This document shows positions 1 through 8,606 of a stretch of DNA of 64,000 nucleotides, piece after piece (the first letter of the stretch is position 1; every line of letters begins with the position of its first letter). A model generated the notes under the pieces. That model ran no database searches. It was not told where the DNA came from and saw only the letters and a program-made list of their open reading frames with translations. The position numbers were made by a program, and so were the translations under genes. This DNA is from Microbacterium sp. C7(2022) (GTDB taxonomy: Bacteria; Actinomycetota; Actinomycetes; Actinomycetales; Microbacteriaceae), in NCBI RefSeq assembly GCF_028823665.1, contig NZ_JAPEHV010000008.1, positions 1-64,000 on the forward strand. The letters are read 5' to 3'.

Positions 1-135
1 CCTCGGAGGCAACCCCCCGATCAGCCGACTGCAACCAACGTCCTGACCCCGTACATCTAGGCGCGCCCCATCCTCCTCACGCTCCCAGCTGACCGCCCCA
101 AATGCCTAACCGTGACGGAACTCCACCGGATTGCG

Positions 136-729
136 TCAGACCTCAGTCGCGAACAGCCAGCCGGTGAACGGTCCTTCGAACATGCACCGACCAGCTTCGA
201 CGAGCGTGCCCAGAAGACTGCGGAGATCGGAGTCGCTCACAAGGGTTCCTTCGAACTCACCCGCGATCCAAGACTGTTCGCTGTCGCCTCTACCGACCAA
301 TCCGGGATAGTCCCGCTCGATCCTGCTGATTTGAGTTGAGTTAGGGACGACCTTAATGTGCATGGGACGCGGCTGATTCAGCGGCGCAACGGAGGCATGA
401 ATCTGAACCTTCAGACCGCCCTGACGAGGCATGAGGTAAACGGTCACGACCTTTTGTGCCACTGCGGTTGCCTTGTGCGCGAGGCCGTCTGCTACCTCCC
501 AATTCGTCTTGCCATTGCCTTGTGGCACTGCTCGTGCGTTTAGGAAGTATCCACGCATGGAGAAGTCTTGCCTAGCCGAATCAAACTCGTAGAAGACAAC
601 ATCCGTCCATGGCGAGTCGCCTCTGCGGAACCGAACCCGCACGTCGCCATCTTTGTCGAAGTTCCAGCTAAGTCCCATGCGGTCGAGCGCCGAGCCGATC
701 TCATCGGCGGTGGCGCTATTCAGATCCAT
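136..729 (-). CDS. Hypothetical protein, YbjN-like
   Basis: A 197-residue soluble protein with no signal peptide or membrane segment. The N-terminal part (MDLNSATADEIGSALDRMGL, then a strand pattern with DGDVRVRF) resembles the YbjN / bacterial sensory transduction regulator fold, in which a short helix precedes an antiparallel sheet. I do not recognise a specific function. It is transcribed in the same direction as the serine recombinase to its right (85 bp gap) but no ribosome binding site supports coupling. The ATG at 729 is the first in the frame and has only a weak upstream purine stretch. Confidence 0.55.
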   Translation of the reverse strand: MDLNSATADEIGSALDRMGLSWNFDKDGDVRVRFRRGDSPWTDVVFYEFDSARQDFSMRGYFLNARAVPQGNGKTNWEVADGLAHKATAVAQKVVTVYLMPRQGGLKVQIHASVAPLNQPRPMHIKVVPNSTQISRIERDYPGLVGRGDSEQSWIAGEFEGTLVSDSDLRSLLGTLVEAGRCMFEGPFTGWLFATEV

Positions 730-813
730 GGCACTATTTTCATACGATTTCCCCAGTTGGGTTGCCTGTGACGCGCAGTGTCGTCGCGCGGGATTGATTC
801 ACTGTCGTGATAC

Positions 814-1401
814 CTAGGCCGTGCTCTCATCTGTGCGCTGCCGGTGACGGGCAGCTGCTCGATACACGCCGCTCCGAGAGGTACGGAATGTCTCCGCGAT
901 CTGCGCGACGGACTTGTCGCCGGCTTCGAGCTGCGCGACTATCTCTGCGTCGGTCGCGGGCTTCAACGATGGTTGGCGTCCACGCAGCTTCGCGCGTACC
1001 GCCGGGCGTGCCATCGCTTCCTTAGTTCGGTGGCTGATCCAGCCACCCTCTGCCTCGGCGACTGCCGCGAGAATCGTCATCACCATCTTCGACATCGGGT
1101 CGTGAGGGTCGTACACCTGGGAACCGTTCTGGAAGACCACGCCACGATCGGTGAGCTGCCTCATCACGTCAAGGGCACCCTCGACGTTGCGTGCGAGACG
1201 ATCCAGACGAGGCACGATGAACCGGTCACCCTCGCGAACTGCGGCGAGTGCCTGGTCGAGCCCGTGCCTCGTCATGGTCTTCCCACTGAACCCCCGGTCA
1301 CTGTAGATCCGGTCTTCGGGCACACCGAGTTCGAGCAGCGCGCGGCGCTGCGTCTCGACATCCTGTTCGGCTGTCGAGACCCGCGCGTACCCGACGATCA
1401 C
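814..1401 (-). CDS. Serine recombinase (resolvase/invertase family)
   Basis: A 195-residue small serine recombinase. The N-terminus IVGYARVSTAEQD holds the catalytic Ser. The middle carries VPRLDRLARN with the conserved Arg residues of the active site, followed by the long E-helix region. A helix-turn-helix DNA-binding domain is at the end (VAQIAETFRTSRSGVYRAAA). Length is normal for the Tn3 resolvase/Hin group. The start is GTG at 1401, which overlaps the stop of the upstream small gene (GTGA), so the two are translationally coupled. It probably acts in cis on a site in or near the island; no cognate site was identified. It differs in sequence from the tni-linked resolvase at 5672. Confidence 0.85.
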   Translation of the reverse strand: MIVGYARVSTAEQDVETQRRALLELGVPEDRIYSDRGFSGKTMTRHGLDQALAAVREGDRFIVPRLDRLARNVEGALDVMRQLTDRGVVFQNGSQVYDPHDPMSKMVMTILAAVAEAEGGWISHRTKEAMARPAVRAKLRGRQPSLKPATDAEIVAQLEAGDKSVAQIAETFRTSRSGVYRAAARHRQRTDESTA

Positions 1402-1676
1402 GTGCCGGCACTCCGCCGCGCTGCGGAGTTTGCGTCCAGCTGACGCTCGATGTCATCGATGATGGCGCGGAGCCGGGAGGCGAGGCCTCTCATCCGCTCC
1501 CCCTCCTCAGAGGGCGTCGGGCGACCCTCGAACCGTTCCGCGGCGTCTTCGTTATCCGCATCGTGGTCAAGCTCACCGGCGTAATTGTGGAGAGCTGCCA
1601 GAACCAACCCGTAGTCCTCGTGGTCTGCGAGATCCAGGAGCACCGGATCGAAACCCGCGCTCACGTCGCAGGCCAT
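1398..1676 (-). CDS. Small hypothetical protein coupled to recombinase
   Basis: A 92-residue acidic protein with predicted helices and a C-terminal heptad-like stretch (MRGLASRLRAIIDDIERQL). No domain recognised. Its stop codon overlaps the GTG start of the serine recombinase by four bases, indicating a two-gene operon. It may be an accessory of the recombinase or a leftover of the element that brought it; the sequence does not decide. Confidence 0.55.
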   Translation of the reverse strand: MACDVSAGFDPVLLDLADHEDYGLVLAALHNYAGELDHDADNEDAAERFEGRPTPSEEGERMRGLASRLRAIIDDIERQLDANSAARRSAGT

Positions 1677-1847
1677 TCGTAGAGCGCGTCGACGTCGTGC
1701 TCAGTCATGTCATGATCTCCGATCGGTGTTCCGCATAGGCATCCCCTAACGGGATTCCTCGTGAACACCCTAAACGGAACATCCGACATCGCGAGATTGT
1801 GAATTTGATCGCTCCGCGGCGGTGAATCTTCATCGCTATCTGGCGCC

Positions 1848-2586
1848 GTGGGGTGCCCGGTAGGGATCCTTCAGCGGGACTGCTCATGGAAAGATGAACG
1901 CTCCGATGGCGAAAGCGGCGAGTTGATCGGTGTGTTCGGGTTCGCCGCGCTGCCCGCGATCATCATGAACAAGGCGATGAGCCTGATCGTCGTGATCACC
2001 GCCATCCCCGCACGGCTGATCAGCGTGCCACTGGCCGAGCTCTCCCCGTACTTGTACATCGTCCTGAACCTGCTGGCCGGAAGCCTGATCGGCGCGTGGG
2101 TCGGCGCGCACTGGGCGACGAGACTTGGCTGGAAGGCCCTGTACCGGGTGATCGCGGTCCTACTGGTGCTGATCGCGATCCTGCTCTTCGTCACCCACTT
2201 CTTCGCCGTCGAACCCCTGAACCTGCCCCTGGTCCCCGGACGATCCTCGGCGTGATCGCCGGTAGCCTTATCGGCGTTTTCGCGGCACTGATGGGCGTTG
2301 CCGGTGGGGAATTGCTGATCCCCACGATCGTGCTTTTCTACGGCACCGACATCAAGATCGCCGGAAGCCTCTCTCTGCTGGTCTCGCTGCCGACCATGCT
2401 GGTCGCTTTCGCCCGCTACAGGTGCTCGGTCAGAACAAGCGGTTCCTGATCGCGATGACGGCGGGATCGATCGCCGGCACAATCGCCGGCGGCTTCCTCC
2501 TCGATGTGATCCCCAGCCTGATCCTCATCCCACTGCTCGTCCTGCTCCTGTTGCTGTCCTCGATCAAGGTCTGGAACCACCAGTAG
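1848..2586 (+). pseudogene. TauE/SafE-type sulfite exporter, frameshifted and 5' truncated
   Basis: Hydrophobic TauE/SafE-type protein split over three frames. Frame 3 gives GVFGFAALPAIIMNKAMSL through LLFVTHFFAVEPLNL (to about 2240). Frame 2 continues with the second-half hallmark GVIAGSLIGVFAALMGVAGG (about 2240-2420). Frame 1 carries the C-terminus to a TAG at 2584-2586 (LLLLSSIKVWNHQ). At least two frameshifts and loss of the first membrane helix make this inactive. The family is a 7-9 helix permease of about 250 residues exporting sulfur-containing or organic anions. The residues before about 1910 do not resemble the family and mark the junction. Confidence 0.8.
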
Positions 2587-2671
2587 GCACGCCTTCCACC
2601 GACCTCAGGAGACCTATCCCCGGTACGACCCGCGGAGGATCCCTTACCGGGCGGCCGTCACGCGAGCGTGG

Positions 2672-4636
2672 TCAGGTGATTGTAGTTATCCGCTTCCGGC
2701 GTGTTTCGCCGCGGCCCGGGGCCAGCATGCGTAGGCCGTTGAGGATGATCAGTGCGGCGCTGCCTTCGTTCAGCAGGAGACCGGTGGTCAGCGACATCCA
2801 GCCTGCGAGGGCTGCGACGATCAGAACCGCCACAATAGCAAGGCTGAGCGCGATGTTGATCTTGATGTTGTTCCGGGCGCGGCGCGAGAGGCGGATCGCG
2901 GCGGGGAGCCGGTCGAGCTCGTCGGCCATGAGGGCGACGTCGGCGGTCTCCAGTGCGACGTCGGTGGCGGCGGCGCCCATTGCGATGGCCAGATCGGCGT
3001 TGGCCAGTGCGGGGGCGTCGTTGACGCCGTCACCGACCATGGCGATCACGCCGTACGTTTCGCGCAGCTCGAGCACGGCGGCGGACTTGTCCTCGGGTAA
3101 CAGTTCGGCGCGATAATCGTCGAGTCCCAGGTCTGTGGCGGTGGACTTGGCCACGGTGGTGTTGTCGCCGGTGAGCATCAGGATCCGTTTGATCCCCAGC
3201 GCACGCAGCTCGTCGATGGTGCTCTGCGCGTCGGGGCGCAGCTGGTCGGCCACTGCCACCACGGCCAACGGTCGACTGGCGTCGCGGAGCACGACTGCGG
3301 TACGGCCTTCCGCCTCGGCTTGAGAGACCGCACGCCCAACGTCGGGGTCGGTGCGGTCGGCGGCCGTGGGACGGCCGATGTGCAGGGCGCGGCCGTTGAC
3401 CGTGGCCTCCATGCCGGCACCGGGCAGCGCGCGGGCGTTCCAGGCGGCGGGAATCGTGAGGTTGTGGGCGCGGGCGCCGGTGACGATCGCGCTGGCGATG
3501 GGGTGCTCGCTGCCGCCCTCGACCGCGGCCGCCAGGGCCAGGGCATCGTGCTCTGTCACGTCGCCGACGGGGGTGACGCCTGCCAGGGCAGGCCGGCCGC
3601 GGGTCAGGGTGCCGGTCTTGTCGAAAGCGACGACCTTGATGTCGGCCAGTCGTTCGAGGTAGATCCCGCCCTTGATGAGGATGCCATCGCGCGCGCCGCG
3701 GGCGATCGCGGTGACGACGCTGACCGGCACGGAGATGACCAGCGCGCACGAGCAGGAGACGACCAGGACGACGAGTGCCCGATAGATCGCCTCGCGCCAC
3801 TCGAACCCGAGCAGCGGCAGCACCAGGGCCACGACGATGGCCAGGACGAACATCGCGGGCGTGTAGACGGCACTGAACCTGTCGGCGAACCGCTCGGCTC
3901 CGCCCCGCTTGGCTTGGGCTTCCTCGACTTGCTCGATCACTCGGGCGAGCACGGTGTCGTAGTGCTCTTTGGTGACCTGCACACGCAGCACCCCGTTGCC
4001 GTTCAGGCTCCCGCCGAAGACCTCGGTGCTGACAGTGGCCTCGACCGGCACCGACTCTCCAGTCACCGGGCTGGCGTCCACCCAGGAGACACCCTCGGCG
4101 ACGACGCCATCAGTGGGCAGGCGTTCACCGGGGCGCACGAGCACCACGTCACCGGGATGCAGTTCCTCCACCGCAACGGTCTCGGTCTGGCTACCGTCGG
4201 TGACTCGGTTGGCGGTCGGGGGTGCCAGCTCCATGAGTGCGCTGATGGACCCGCGCGCACGGTCGGTGGCGTAGGCCTCCATCGCTTCACCCAGGCTGAA
4301 GATGACGACGAGCATCGCGGCCTCCTCGATGACGCCCAGCGCGATCGCCCCGATCGCGGCCACGACCAGCAACACGGATATCGTCAGGCGCTTGATGCGC
4401 ACCGCCCGCACTGCGCTGCGGAGCGGATAGACACCGCCGACGATGATCGACGCCCAGAACAGCGCCAGCGCGACCGGCTCGGAGTGGATCGTCCACTCCA
4501 CGATCAAGCCCACGGCCAGCAGCACTGCCGCCACCGCGAGGGTCACCGTTTCGGGTTTCCGCCACCATGTGCGGCGAACCAGCCGCGGGGCTGCTGGTTC
4601 GGCCACCTGTGACGGCGTGCTCGCGTCAGTACTCAT
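2672..4636 (-). CDS. Heavy-metal P1B-type ATPase with CSC motif
   Basis: A 654-residue metal-exporting P-type ATPase of the cytoplasmic membrane. Visible are paired N-terminal membrane helices, the actuator loop (SPVTGESVPVE), the metal-binding membrane helix with CSCALVIS, the phosphorylation site DKTGTLTRG, the SEHPIA histidine motif, the MLTGDN nucleotide region and the hinge MVGDGVNDAPALA. It lacks an N-terminal HMA domain; a separate HMA protein is encoded 42 bp upstream. The usual CPC is CSC, which I recall from the published classification as a rarer P1B subgroup, so the metal specificity (Zn, Cd, Pb, Co or other) cannot be assumed. It is in an operon with the chaperone under the divergent ArsR gene. 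ATG at 4636 follows AGAGGAAAGA. Confidence 0.93.
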   Translation of the reverse strand: MSTDASTPSQVAEPAAPRLVRRTWWRKPETVTLAVAAVLLAVGLIVEWTIHSEPVALALFWASIIVGGVYPLRSAVRAVRIKRLTISVLLVVAAIGAIALGVIEEAAMLVVIFSLGEAMEAYATDRARGSISALMELAPPTANRVTDGSQTETVAVEELHPGDVVLVRPGERLPTDGVVAEGVSWVDASPVTGESVPVEATVSTEVFGGSLNGNGVLRVQVTKEHYDTVLARVIEQVEEAQAKRGGAERFADRFSAVYTPAMFVLAIVVALVLPLLGFEWREAIYRALVVLVVSCSCALVISVPVSVVTAIARGARDGILIKGGIYLERLADIKVVAFDKTGTLTRGRPALAGVTPVGDVTEHDALALAAAVEGGSEHPIASAIVTGARAHNLTIPAAWNARALPGAGMEATVNGRALHIGRPTAADRTDPDVGRAVSQAEAEGRTAVVLRDASRPLAVVAVADQLRPDAQSTIDELRALGIKRILMLTGDNTTVAKSTATDLGLDDYRAELLPEDKSAAVLELRETYGVIAMVGDGVNDAPALANADLAIAMGAAATDVALETADVALMADELDRLPAAIRLSRRARNNIKINIALSLAIVAVLIVAALAGWMSLTTGLLLNEGSAALIILNGLRMLAPGRGETRRKRITTIT

Positions 4637-4678
4637 CCTGGTCTTTCCTCTTTCAGCTCGTGGGGAGGTAGCAGCAGG

Positions 4679-4924
4679 TCAGGCGCGAACCGGGCGAGCC
4701 GGCCCCGTCGCCGATAGGGCCAAGCCGGCCTTCCTTGCTGCTTCGATCACGGCGGCTTCAGTGACGGTGCCGTCGTGGGTGACCAGGACGACACCGGAAA
4801 CCAGGGCATCGACCTTCTGCACGCCGGGGAGTGCCTCAACTGCGACGAGGTCACCGGAGCAACTCACGCATCCGCCCCCGAGGGCGCGGTACTTGGAACG
4901 GACGAGGTCGGCGGGTGCATTCAA
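4679..4924 (-). CDS. Heavy-metal-associated (HMA) metallochaperone
   Basis: An 81-residue soluble protein with a CVSC metal-binding loop near residue 18 and a ferredoxin-like beta-alpha-beta layout (ALPGVQKVDALVSGVVLVTH). It probably hands metal to, or substitutes for, the missing N-terminal domain of the adjacent P1B-ATPase. The start is TTG at 4924, chosen because an excellent AAGGAGAG lies just upstream; the longer reading from 5071 would run through the operators and into the divergent regulator. The gene starts just beyond the 4948-4969 palindrome, so it is likely repressed by the ArsR protein. Confidence 0.8.
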   Translation of the reverse strand: MNAPADLVRSKYRALGGGCVSCSGDLVAVEALPGVQKVDALVSGVVLVTHDGTVTEAAVIEAARKAGLALSATGPARPVRA

Positions 4925-4947
4925 GGGATCTCTCCTTCGATCGACAT

Positions 4948-4969
4948 GACTTCGATCATCTTCGAAGTC
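4948..4969. promoter_or_regulatory. ArsR-type operator 1
   Basis: Perfect inverted repeat GACTTCGA / TCGAAGTC with a 6-bp spacer, directly upstream of the HMA gene ribosome binding site. It shares its half-site with the larger palindrome at 4983-5020. Confidence 0.75.
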
Positions 4970-4982
4970 CGATTCCATGCTA

Positions 4983-5020
4983 CTCAGACTTCGATACTTG
5001 TCAAAGTGTCGAAGTCTGAG
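4983..5020. promoter_or_regulatory. ArsR-type operator 2 (divergent promoter region)
   Basis: Perfect 12-bp arms CTCAGACTTCGA (4983-4994) and TCGAAGTCTGAG (5009-5020), with an inner ACTT/AAGT dyad between them, giving a nearly continuous 38-bp palindrome. It lies between the HMA/ATPase operon and arsR, so one repressor can control both directions. Confidence 0.8.
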
Positions 5021-5031
5021 AGGATGGAGAC

Positions 5032-5391
5032 ATGTCGACGTCCCTCTTGGTGCTTCCCGTGGATAGTGCATTGGGTTACTGCACGCCGCTGTCCCGCGAG
5101 CCGATCACACCCGCGCAGGCGGAACCGCTCTCCCGGATGCTCAAGGCTCTGGCAGACCCCGTTCGGTTGCGCCTGATGTCCATGGTGCTCTCGCACGGGA
5201 ACGGCGAGGCGTGCGCGATGTGCGACCTCACCGAGGGCTTTGACCTCTCACAATCGACCCTCAGCCACCACCTGAAGATGCTGCACGACGCCGGACTCGT
5301 CGACAGGGAAAAGCGCGGCGTCTGGGTCTACTACAAGGCACGCCCCGAGGCGATGGACGCACTGCGCACCGTCTTCAGCGTCGACTTCTGA
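5032..5391 (+). CDS. ArsR/SmtB-family metal-responsive repressor
   Basis: A 119-residue winged-helix repressor. The family core is complete: LKALADPVRLRLMSMV, the recognition helix LSQSTLSHHLKMLHDAGLV, and the wing KRGVWVYY. Candidate metal-sensing cysteines are CAMCDL at the edge of the recognition domain plus an N-terminal Cys (GYCTPL). In this family metal binding releases the operator; here the likely targets are the two palindromes upstream. Start ATG 5032 is supported by a GGAGA five bases upstream. Confidence 0.88.
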   Translation: MSTSLLVLPVDSALGYCTPLSREPITPAQAEPLSRMLKALADPVRLRLMSMVLSHGNGEACAMCDLTEGFDLSQSTLSHHLKMLHDAGLVDREKRGVWVYYKARPEAMDALRTVFSVDF

Positions 5392-5449
5392 GCGAAGCAA
5401 CCTTGTTCGCCGCCCGTGAGGAGGTACGGCCTGTCGAAGAAAAAACGCG

Positions 5450-5493
5450 ACGCAATGCTCCCGTCGTCTGACGAAAGGCGAGCAAGATTGCGT
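5450..5493. repeat. Inverted repeat near left end of tni module
   Basis: ACGCAATGCTC (5450-5460) faces GAGCAAGATTGCGT (5480-5493). It is possibly part of a transposon end or transposase binding region ahead of tniR; no partner copy was found on the right side of tniB, so the assignment is tentative. Confidence 0.4.
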
Positions 5494-5513
5494 TACCTGC
5501 ATCATGAGGCGTC

Positions 5514-5646
5514 GTCTTGGTTAAGAACAGTTTTTCGAGACACGGCCCAGGCCCGAAGAGTCGCGGTTGATTCGGGCGCAATCTCGTGGGTCCTTCTGTC
5601 TTGATAATTCGTCTCGTCGCGTTTTGTCTCGCATGCGTTTGCAGAG
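5514..5646. promoter_or_regulatory. Candidate res region of the tni resolvase
   Basis: Immediately upstream of the resolvase gene are several copies of a TGTCTCG/TGTCTTG half-site. GTCTTGG and TTCGAGAC face each other at 5514-5541. TGTCTTGATAATT at 5597-5609 resembles the known gamma-delta/Tn3 res half-site. CGTCTCG (5610-5616) and TGTCTCGCATGCG (5625-5637) follow. The same half-site recurs around dfr and the GrpB gene further right. That this is the resolvase's own target is inference from position and motif. Confidence 0.55.
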
Positions 5647-5671
5647 GGGTTTTCTGAGTCATACTGAGCGT

Positions 5672-6265
5672 ATGAGGCTTCTGGGGTACACGCGAGTGAG
5701 TACGACGAGCCAGGATGCGCAGCTTCAACTCGACGCGCTCGTGGCGGCGGGAGTGCAGAAGCGGGATGTCTTCAGGGACGTGACCTCCGGGAGTCGGAAG
5801 GCGAGCGAGCGCCCCGGCATGAGGAAGCTGTTCGAGCACGCGGCCGAGGGCGACACCGTCGTCGTCTGGCGGGTCGACCGCCTCGGGCGATCGCTCATCG
5901 ATGTGCTGAACACGGTCAACCTGCTGCGCGAGCGAGGCGTGCACGTTCGGTCCATCTCGGATGGCATCGACCCGACGACCTCAACGGGCAGGCTGATGCT
6001 GAACATGCTGGCCACTTTGGCGGAGTACGAACGCGAACTGATAGTCGAGCGGGTCAACGCCGGCATCGCGGCCGCACGTCAAAACGGAACCCGGTTCGGT
6101 CGACCCCTGTCCGACCCGGTCGTGATCGCGGAGAAGTTGCAGCTTGTGGCTGAGGCTCGGTCTAGGGGCCGCACCGCGGAAGAGGCGGCTCGTCTCGTGG
6201 GGTGGAGCCGCGCGACGCTGTACCGGCATCAGCAAGCGCACGCGTCACGTACCTCGACGATGTAG
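5672..6265 (+). CDS. tniR: Transposon resolvase (TniR-like serine recombinase)
   Basis: A 197-residue small serine recombinase: RLLGYTRVSTTSQD with the catalytic Ser, VWRVDRLGRSLIDVLNT, TSTGRLMLNMLATLAEYERELI and a C-terminal helix-turn-helix (RTAEEAARLVGWSRATLYRH). It would resolve cointegrates made by TniA/TniB. The start ATG 5672 was chosen because the ORF upstream of it has no family similarity. The end of the gene overlaps the start of tniA by 64 bases, so the three tni genes form one operon. Gene order R-A-B differs from the classical Tn402/Tn5053 order (A-B-Q-R), and no tniQ is present. Confidence 0.88.
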   Translation: MRLLGYTRVSTTSQDAQLQLDALVAAGVQKRDVFRDVTSGSRKASERPGMRKLFEHAAEGDTVVVWRVDRLGRSLIDVLNTVNLLRERGVHVRSISDGIDPTTSTGRLMLNMLATLAEYERELIVERVNAGIAAARQNGTRFGRPLSDPVVIAEKLQLVAEARSRGRTAEEAARLVGWSRATLYRHQQAHASRTSTM

Positions 6266-7656
6266 CGATCTTGGATGGGGATGAGCGGTGGCGGATCCTT
6301 CGGCTGCATGTCGAAGACCAGATCCCGCTCGCCGTCCTCGCCCGGGATTGCGGGATCAGCGCAAGAACGCTTCAACGCTGGCACCAGCTGTACCGCGACG
6401 GCGGCCCCGCCGCGCTCGACTCTCATCCCCGCAGTGACCAGGGGGTGCGACGCACACGGCCCGAGACCGTGGCGTTCATCGAACGCCTGGCTCTAACCAA
6501 ACCTCGCCCCGCCCTCGCTACCCTCCATCGCCTCGCCGCCGCCGATGCGACGCAACGAGAGCTCCCCGCGCCGAGCTACTCGACGGTCAGAGAGATCGTG
6601 ATGGAACTTGACCCGGCCCTGGTCACGCTTGCGTTGGAGGGGCCGGCGTCGTACCGGAACAAGCACGAACTCGTGTTTCGTCGCCGCGCCGAGCACCCGA
6701 ACCAGACGTGGCAGTCCGATCACACCGAACTCGATATCCTCATCGTCGATGCCGACGGGAAACCCGATCGGCCCTGGTTGACGACCGTGCTGGATGATCA
6801 CTCCCGCGCGATCTGCGGCTACATGGTGTTCACGGGTGCACCCTCCGCGATGAACACCGCCCTCGCACTCCGGCAGGCGATCTGGCGCAAGACCGACCCT
6901 GCCTGGGCGATGTGCGGGATTCCCGACGTTCTCCATGTCGATCACGGCTCCGACTTCACCAGCCGCCACCTGGAACGCACCGCCATCGCGCTGCACGTGC
7001 GGATCATCCATTCCACGGTCGGCCGGCCACAGGGGCGCGGGAAGGTCGAGCGATTCTTCCGCACCGTCAACTCCGAGCTTCTAGCAACTTTGCCCGGGCA
7101 TATGAGCCGCGGGAACAGGAACCCGAAGCCAGTCATCGATCTCACAGAGCTTGATCGTGCCATCAGCGCCTTCATCGCGACCTACAACGACCGCACCCAT
7201 AGCGAACTCGGAATTTCTCCGAAAGAAGCATGGATCGCGGACGGTTGGCTTCCCCGCATGCCTGACAGCCTCGAGGAACTCGACGGGCTCCTTCTCACGG
7301 TCCCGAAGAATCGTGTCGTCCAACGAGACGGTATCCACTTCCAAGGCCAGCGGTACCTCGCCCCAACCCTGGCACCCTTCGTCGGACACACGATCACCAT
7401 CCGCTACGACCCCCGCGACATCTCCGAGATTCGCGTCTACGACCGAGACACGTTCATCTGCACCGCCATCGATGAAGCCCACCCGAACCTCCGCCTCAGC
7501 CTCCGCGACATCGAAACCGCACGCCGAGCACGGCGCCGGGAACTACGTCGCACGATCAATGACCGCATCCCCAGGGTCGCTCACCGCGAGGAAACCCGCA
7601 CACCTGACTCCGCACCGAGGCGGCCCCGGTTGCGCACCTACGAGGAGGACGAATGA
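6202..7656 (+). CDS. tniA: TniA-like DDE transposase (Mu/Tn402 superfamily)
   Basis: A 484-residue transposase with an N-terminal helix-turn-helix region (AVLARDCGISARTLQRWHQ), a retroviral-integrase-like core with QSDHTELDI (first Asp), HVDHGSDFTS (second Asp) and GKVERFF (Glu), and a C-terminal beta-barrel region (VPKNRVVQRDGIHFQGQRYL) typical of Mu/TniA enzymes. It catalyses strand transfer at transposon ends together with the ATPase TniB. The GTG at 6202 overlaps tniR; a start slightly further in is also possible. The stop overlaps the tniB start (ATGA). Confidence 0.9.
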   Translation: MEPRDAVPASASARVTYLDDVAILDGDERWRILRLHVEDQIPLAVLARDCGISARTLQRWHQLYRDGGPAALDSHPRSDQGVRRTRPETVAFIERLALTKPRPALATLHRLAAADATQRELPAPSYSTVREIVMELDPALVTLALEGPASYRNKHELVFRRRAEHPNQTWQSDHTELDILIVDADGKPDRPWLTTVLDDHSRAICGYMVFTGAPSAMNTALALRQAIWRKTDPAWAMCGIPDVLHVDHGSDFTSRHLERTAIALHVRIIHSTVGRPQGRGKVERFFRTVNSELLATLPGHMSRGNRNPKPVIDLTELDRAISAFIATYNDRTHSELGISPKEAWIADGWLPRMPDSLEELDGLLLTVPKNRVVQRDGIHFQGQRYLAPTLAPFVGHTITIRYDPRDISEIRVYDRDTFICTAIDEAHPNLRLSLRDIETARRARRRELRRTINDRIPRVAHREETRTPDSAPRRPRLRTYEEDE

Positions 7657-8468
7657 TGAGCCACGCGTTTATCGTCACAAAGGAGCACCGACGCTTCACC
7701 GAGTTCGCCAACGCCGTCCGAAAGGACAAAACGATCGGGATCTGCCACGGTCCAGCTGGCGTCGGGAAAACCAACTCCGCGCGCCGGTACGCGAATTGGG
7801 ACATCCTCGAGCCCTATATCGACGAGTGGGGCCCCCGCGGAGACCACGACGCCAAACACTATGCACTCGCGAACCGATCTCGCACCGTCTTCTACACACC
7901 CGAAGTCCTCTGCCGCCCGAAAGACCTCATGAGCGACATCGACCACTGGCAGATGAAAGTCGGCATCTGCGCCGACGAGCACCTCAGGTCGCTCAGCACA
8001 GACGCCGCCTCGTCCAGGCAGAACGACGTCAAGCGCCTCATTGAGCTGCTTATCATCGACGAAGCCGAACGACTCACGCCGAGCGCCCTCGAGCTGCTTC
8101 GTGACCAACACGACCGCACCCACCTCGCGATCATCCTGATCGGAATGCCGGGCATCGACGAGCGCTTCCGTCACTACCCGCAACTCTTCAGCAGACTTGG
8201 ATTCTCACACCAGTACCGGACCCTGGGCCGCGAGGAACTGCTCTTCGTCTTGGACCGCCACTGGAAACGGTTAGGTAAGGTCCTTGACCTTGACGACTTC
8301 ACCGACGCGCAGGCCGTCGCCGCGATCGAACGAATCACCCGCGGCAACTTCCGCCTCCTCGAACGACTTTTCCCCCAGATCACCCGGGTACTAAAGATCA
8401 ACCAGCTCGACACGATCACCGACGACGTCGTTGAAGCCGCGGCCAGCATCCTCGTCATCGGAAACTAG
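7653..8468 (+). CDS. tniB: TniB-like AAA+ ATPase
   Basis: A 271-residue ATPase with Walker A GPAGVGKT near residue 29 and Walker B LIIDEAERL, followed by a C-terminal helical lid. TniB/MuB/TnsC proteins select and hold target DNA for the transposase. It is coupled to tniA by a 4-bp overlap. Unlike Tn7 or Tn402, no TniQ/TnsD-type targeting protein follows; an IS3 element begins 72 bp downstream, so a third gene may have been lost or may never have existed. Confidence 0.87.
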   Translation: MMSHAFIVTKEHRRFTEFANAVRKDKTIGICHGPAGVGKTNSARRYANWDILEPYIDEWGPRGDHDAKHYALANRSRTVFYTPEVLCRPKDLMSDIDHWQMKVGICADEHLRSLSTDAASSRQNDVKRLIELLIIDEAERLTPSALELLRDQHDRTHLAIILIGMPGIDERFRHYPQLFSRLGFSHQYRTLGREELLFVLDRHWKRLGKVLDLDDFTDAQAVAAIERITRGNFRLLERLFPQITRVLKINQLDTITDDVVEAAASILVIGN

Positions 8469-8606
8469 CGACGCAAAGCCATCACAGAACGCCGCCAAAG
8501 AGCGACGAACTCCACATCGCGAGATCTCGCGTGCCAGGTCGGAGCCTGACCCGGTTTCCCGGACACCTGAGTTGAGGCGATGATCGTCTCGGAAGGAGTC
8601 CGTGAG

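Noticed and set aside
3320..4612. Long open frame (430 codons) opposite the P1B-ATPase
   Set aside because: Antisense shadow of a gene with clear family motifs; the composition is GC-skew driven and shows no domain.
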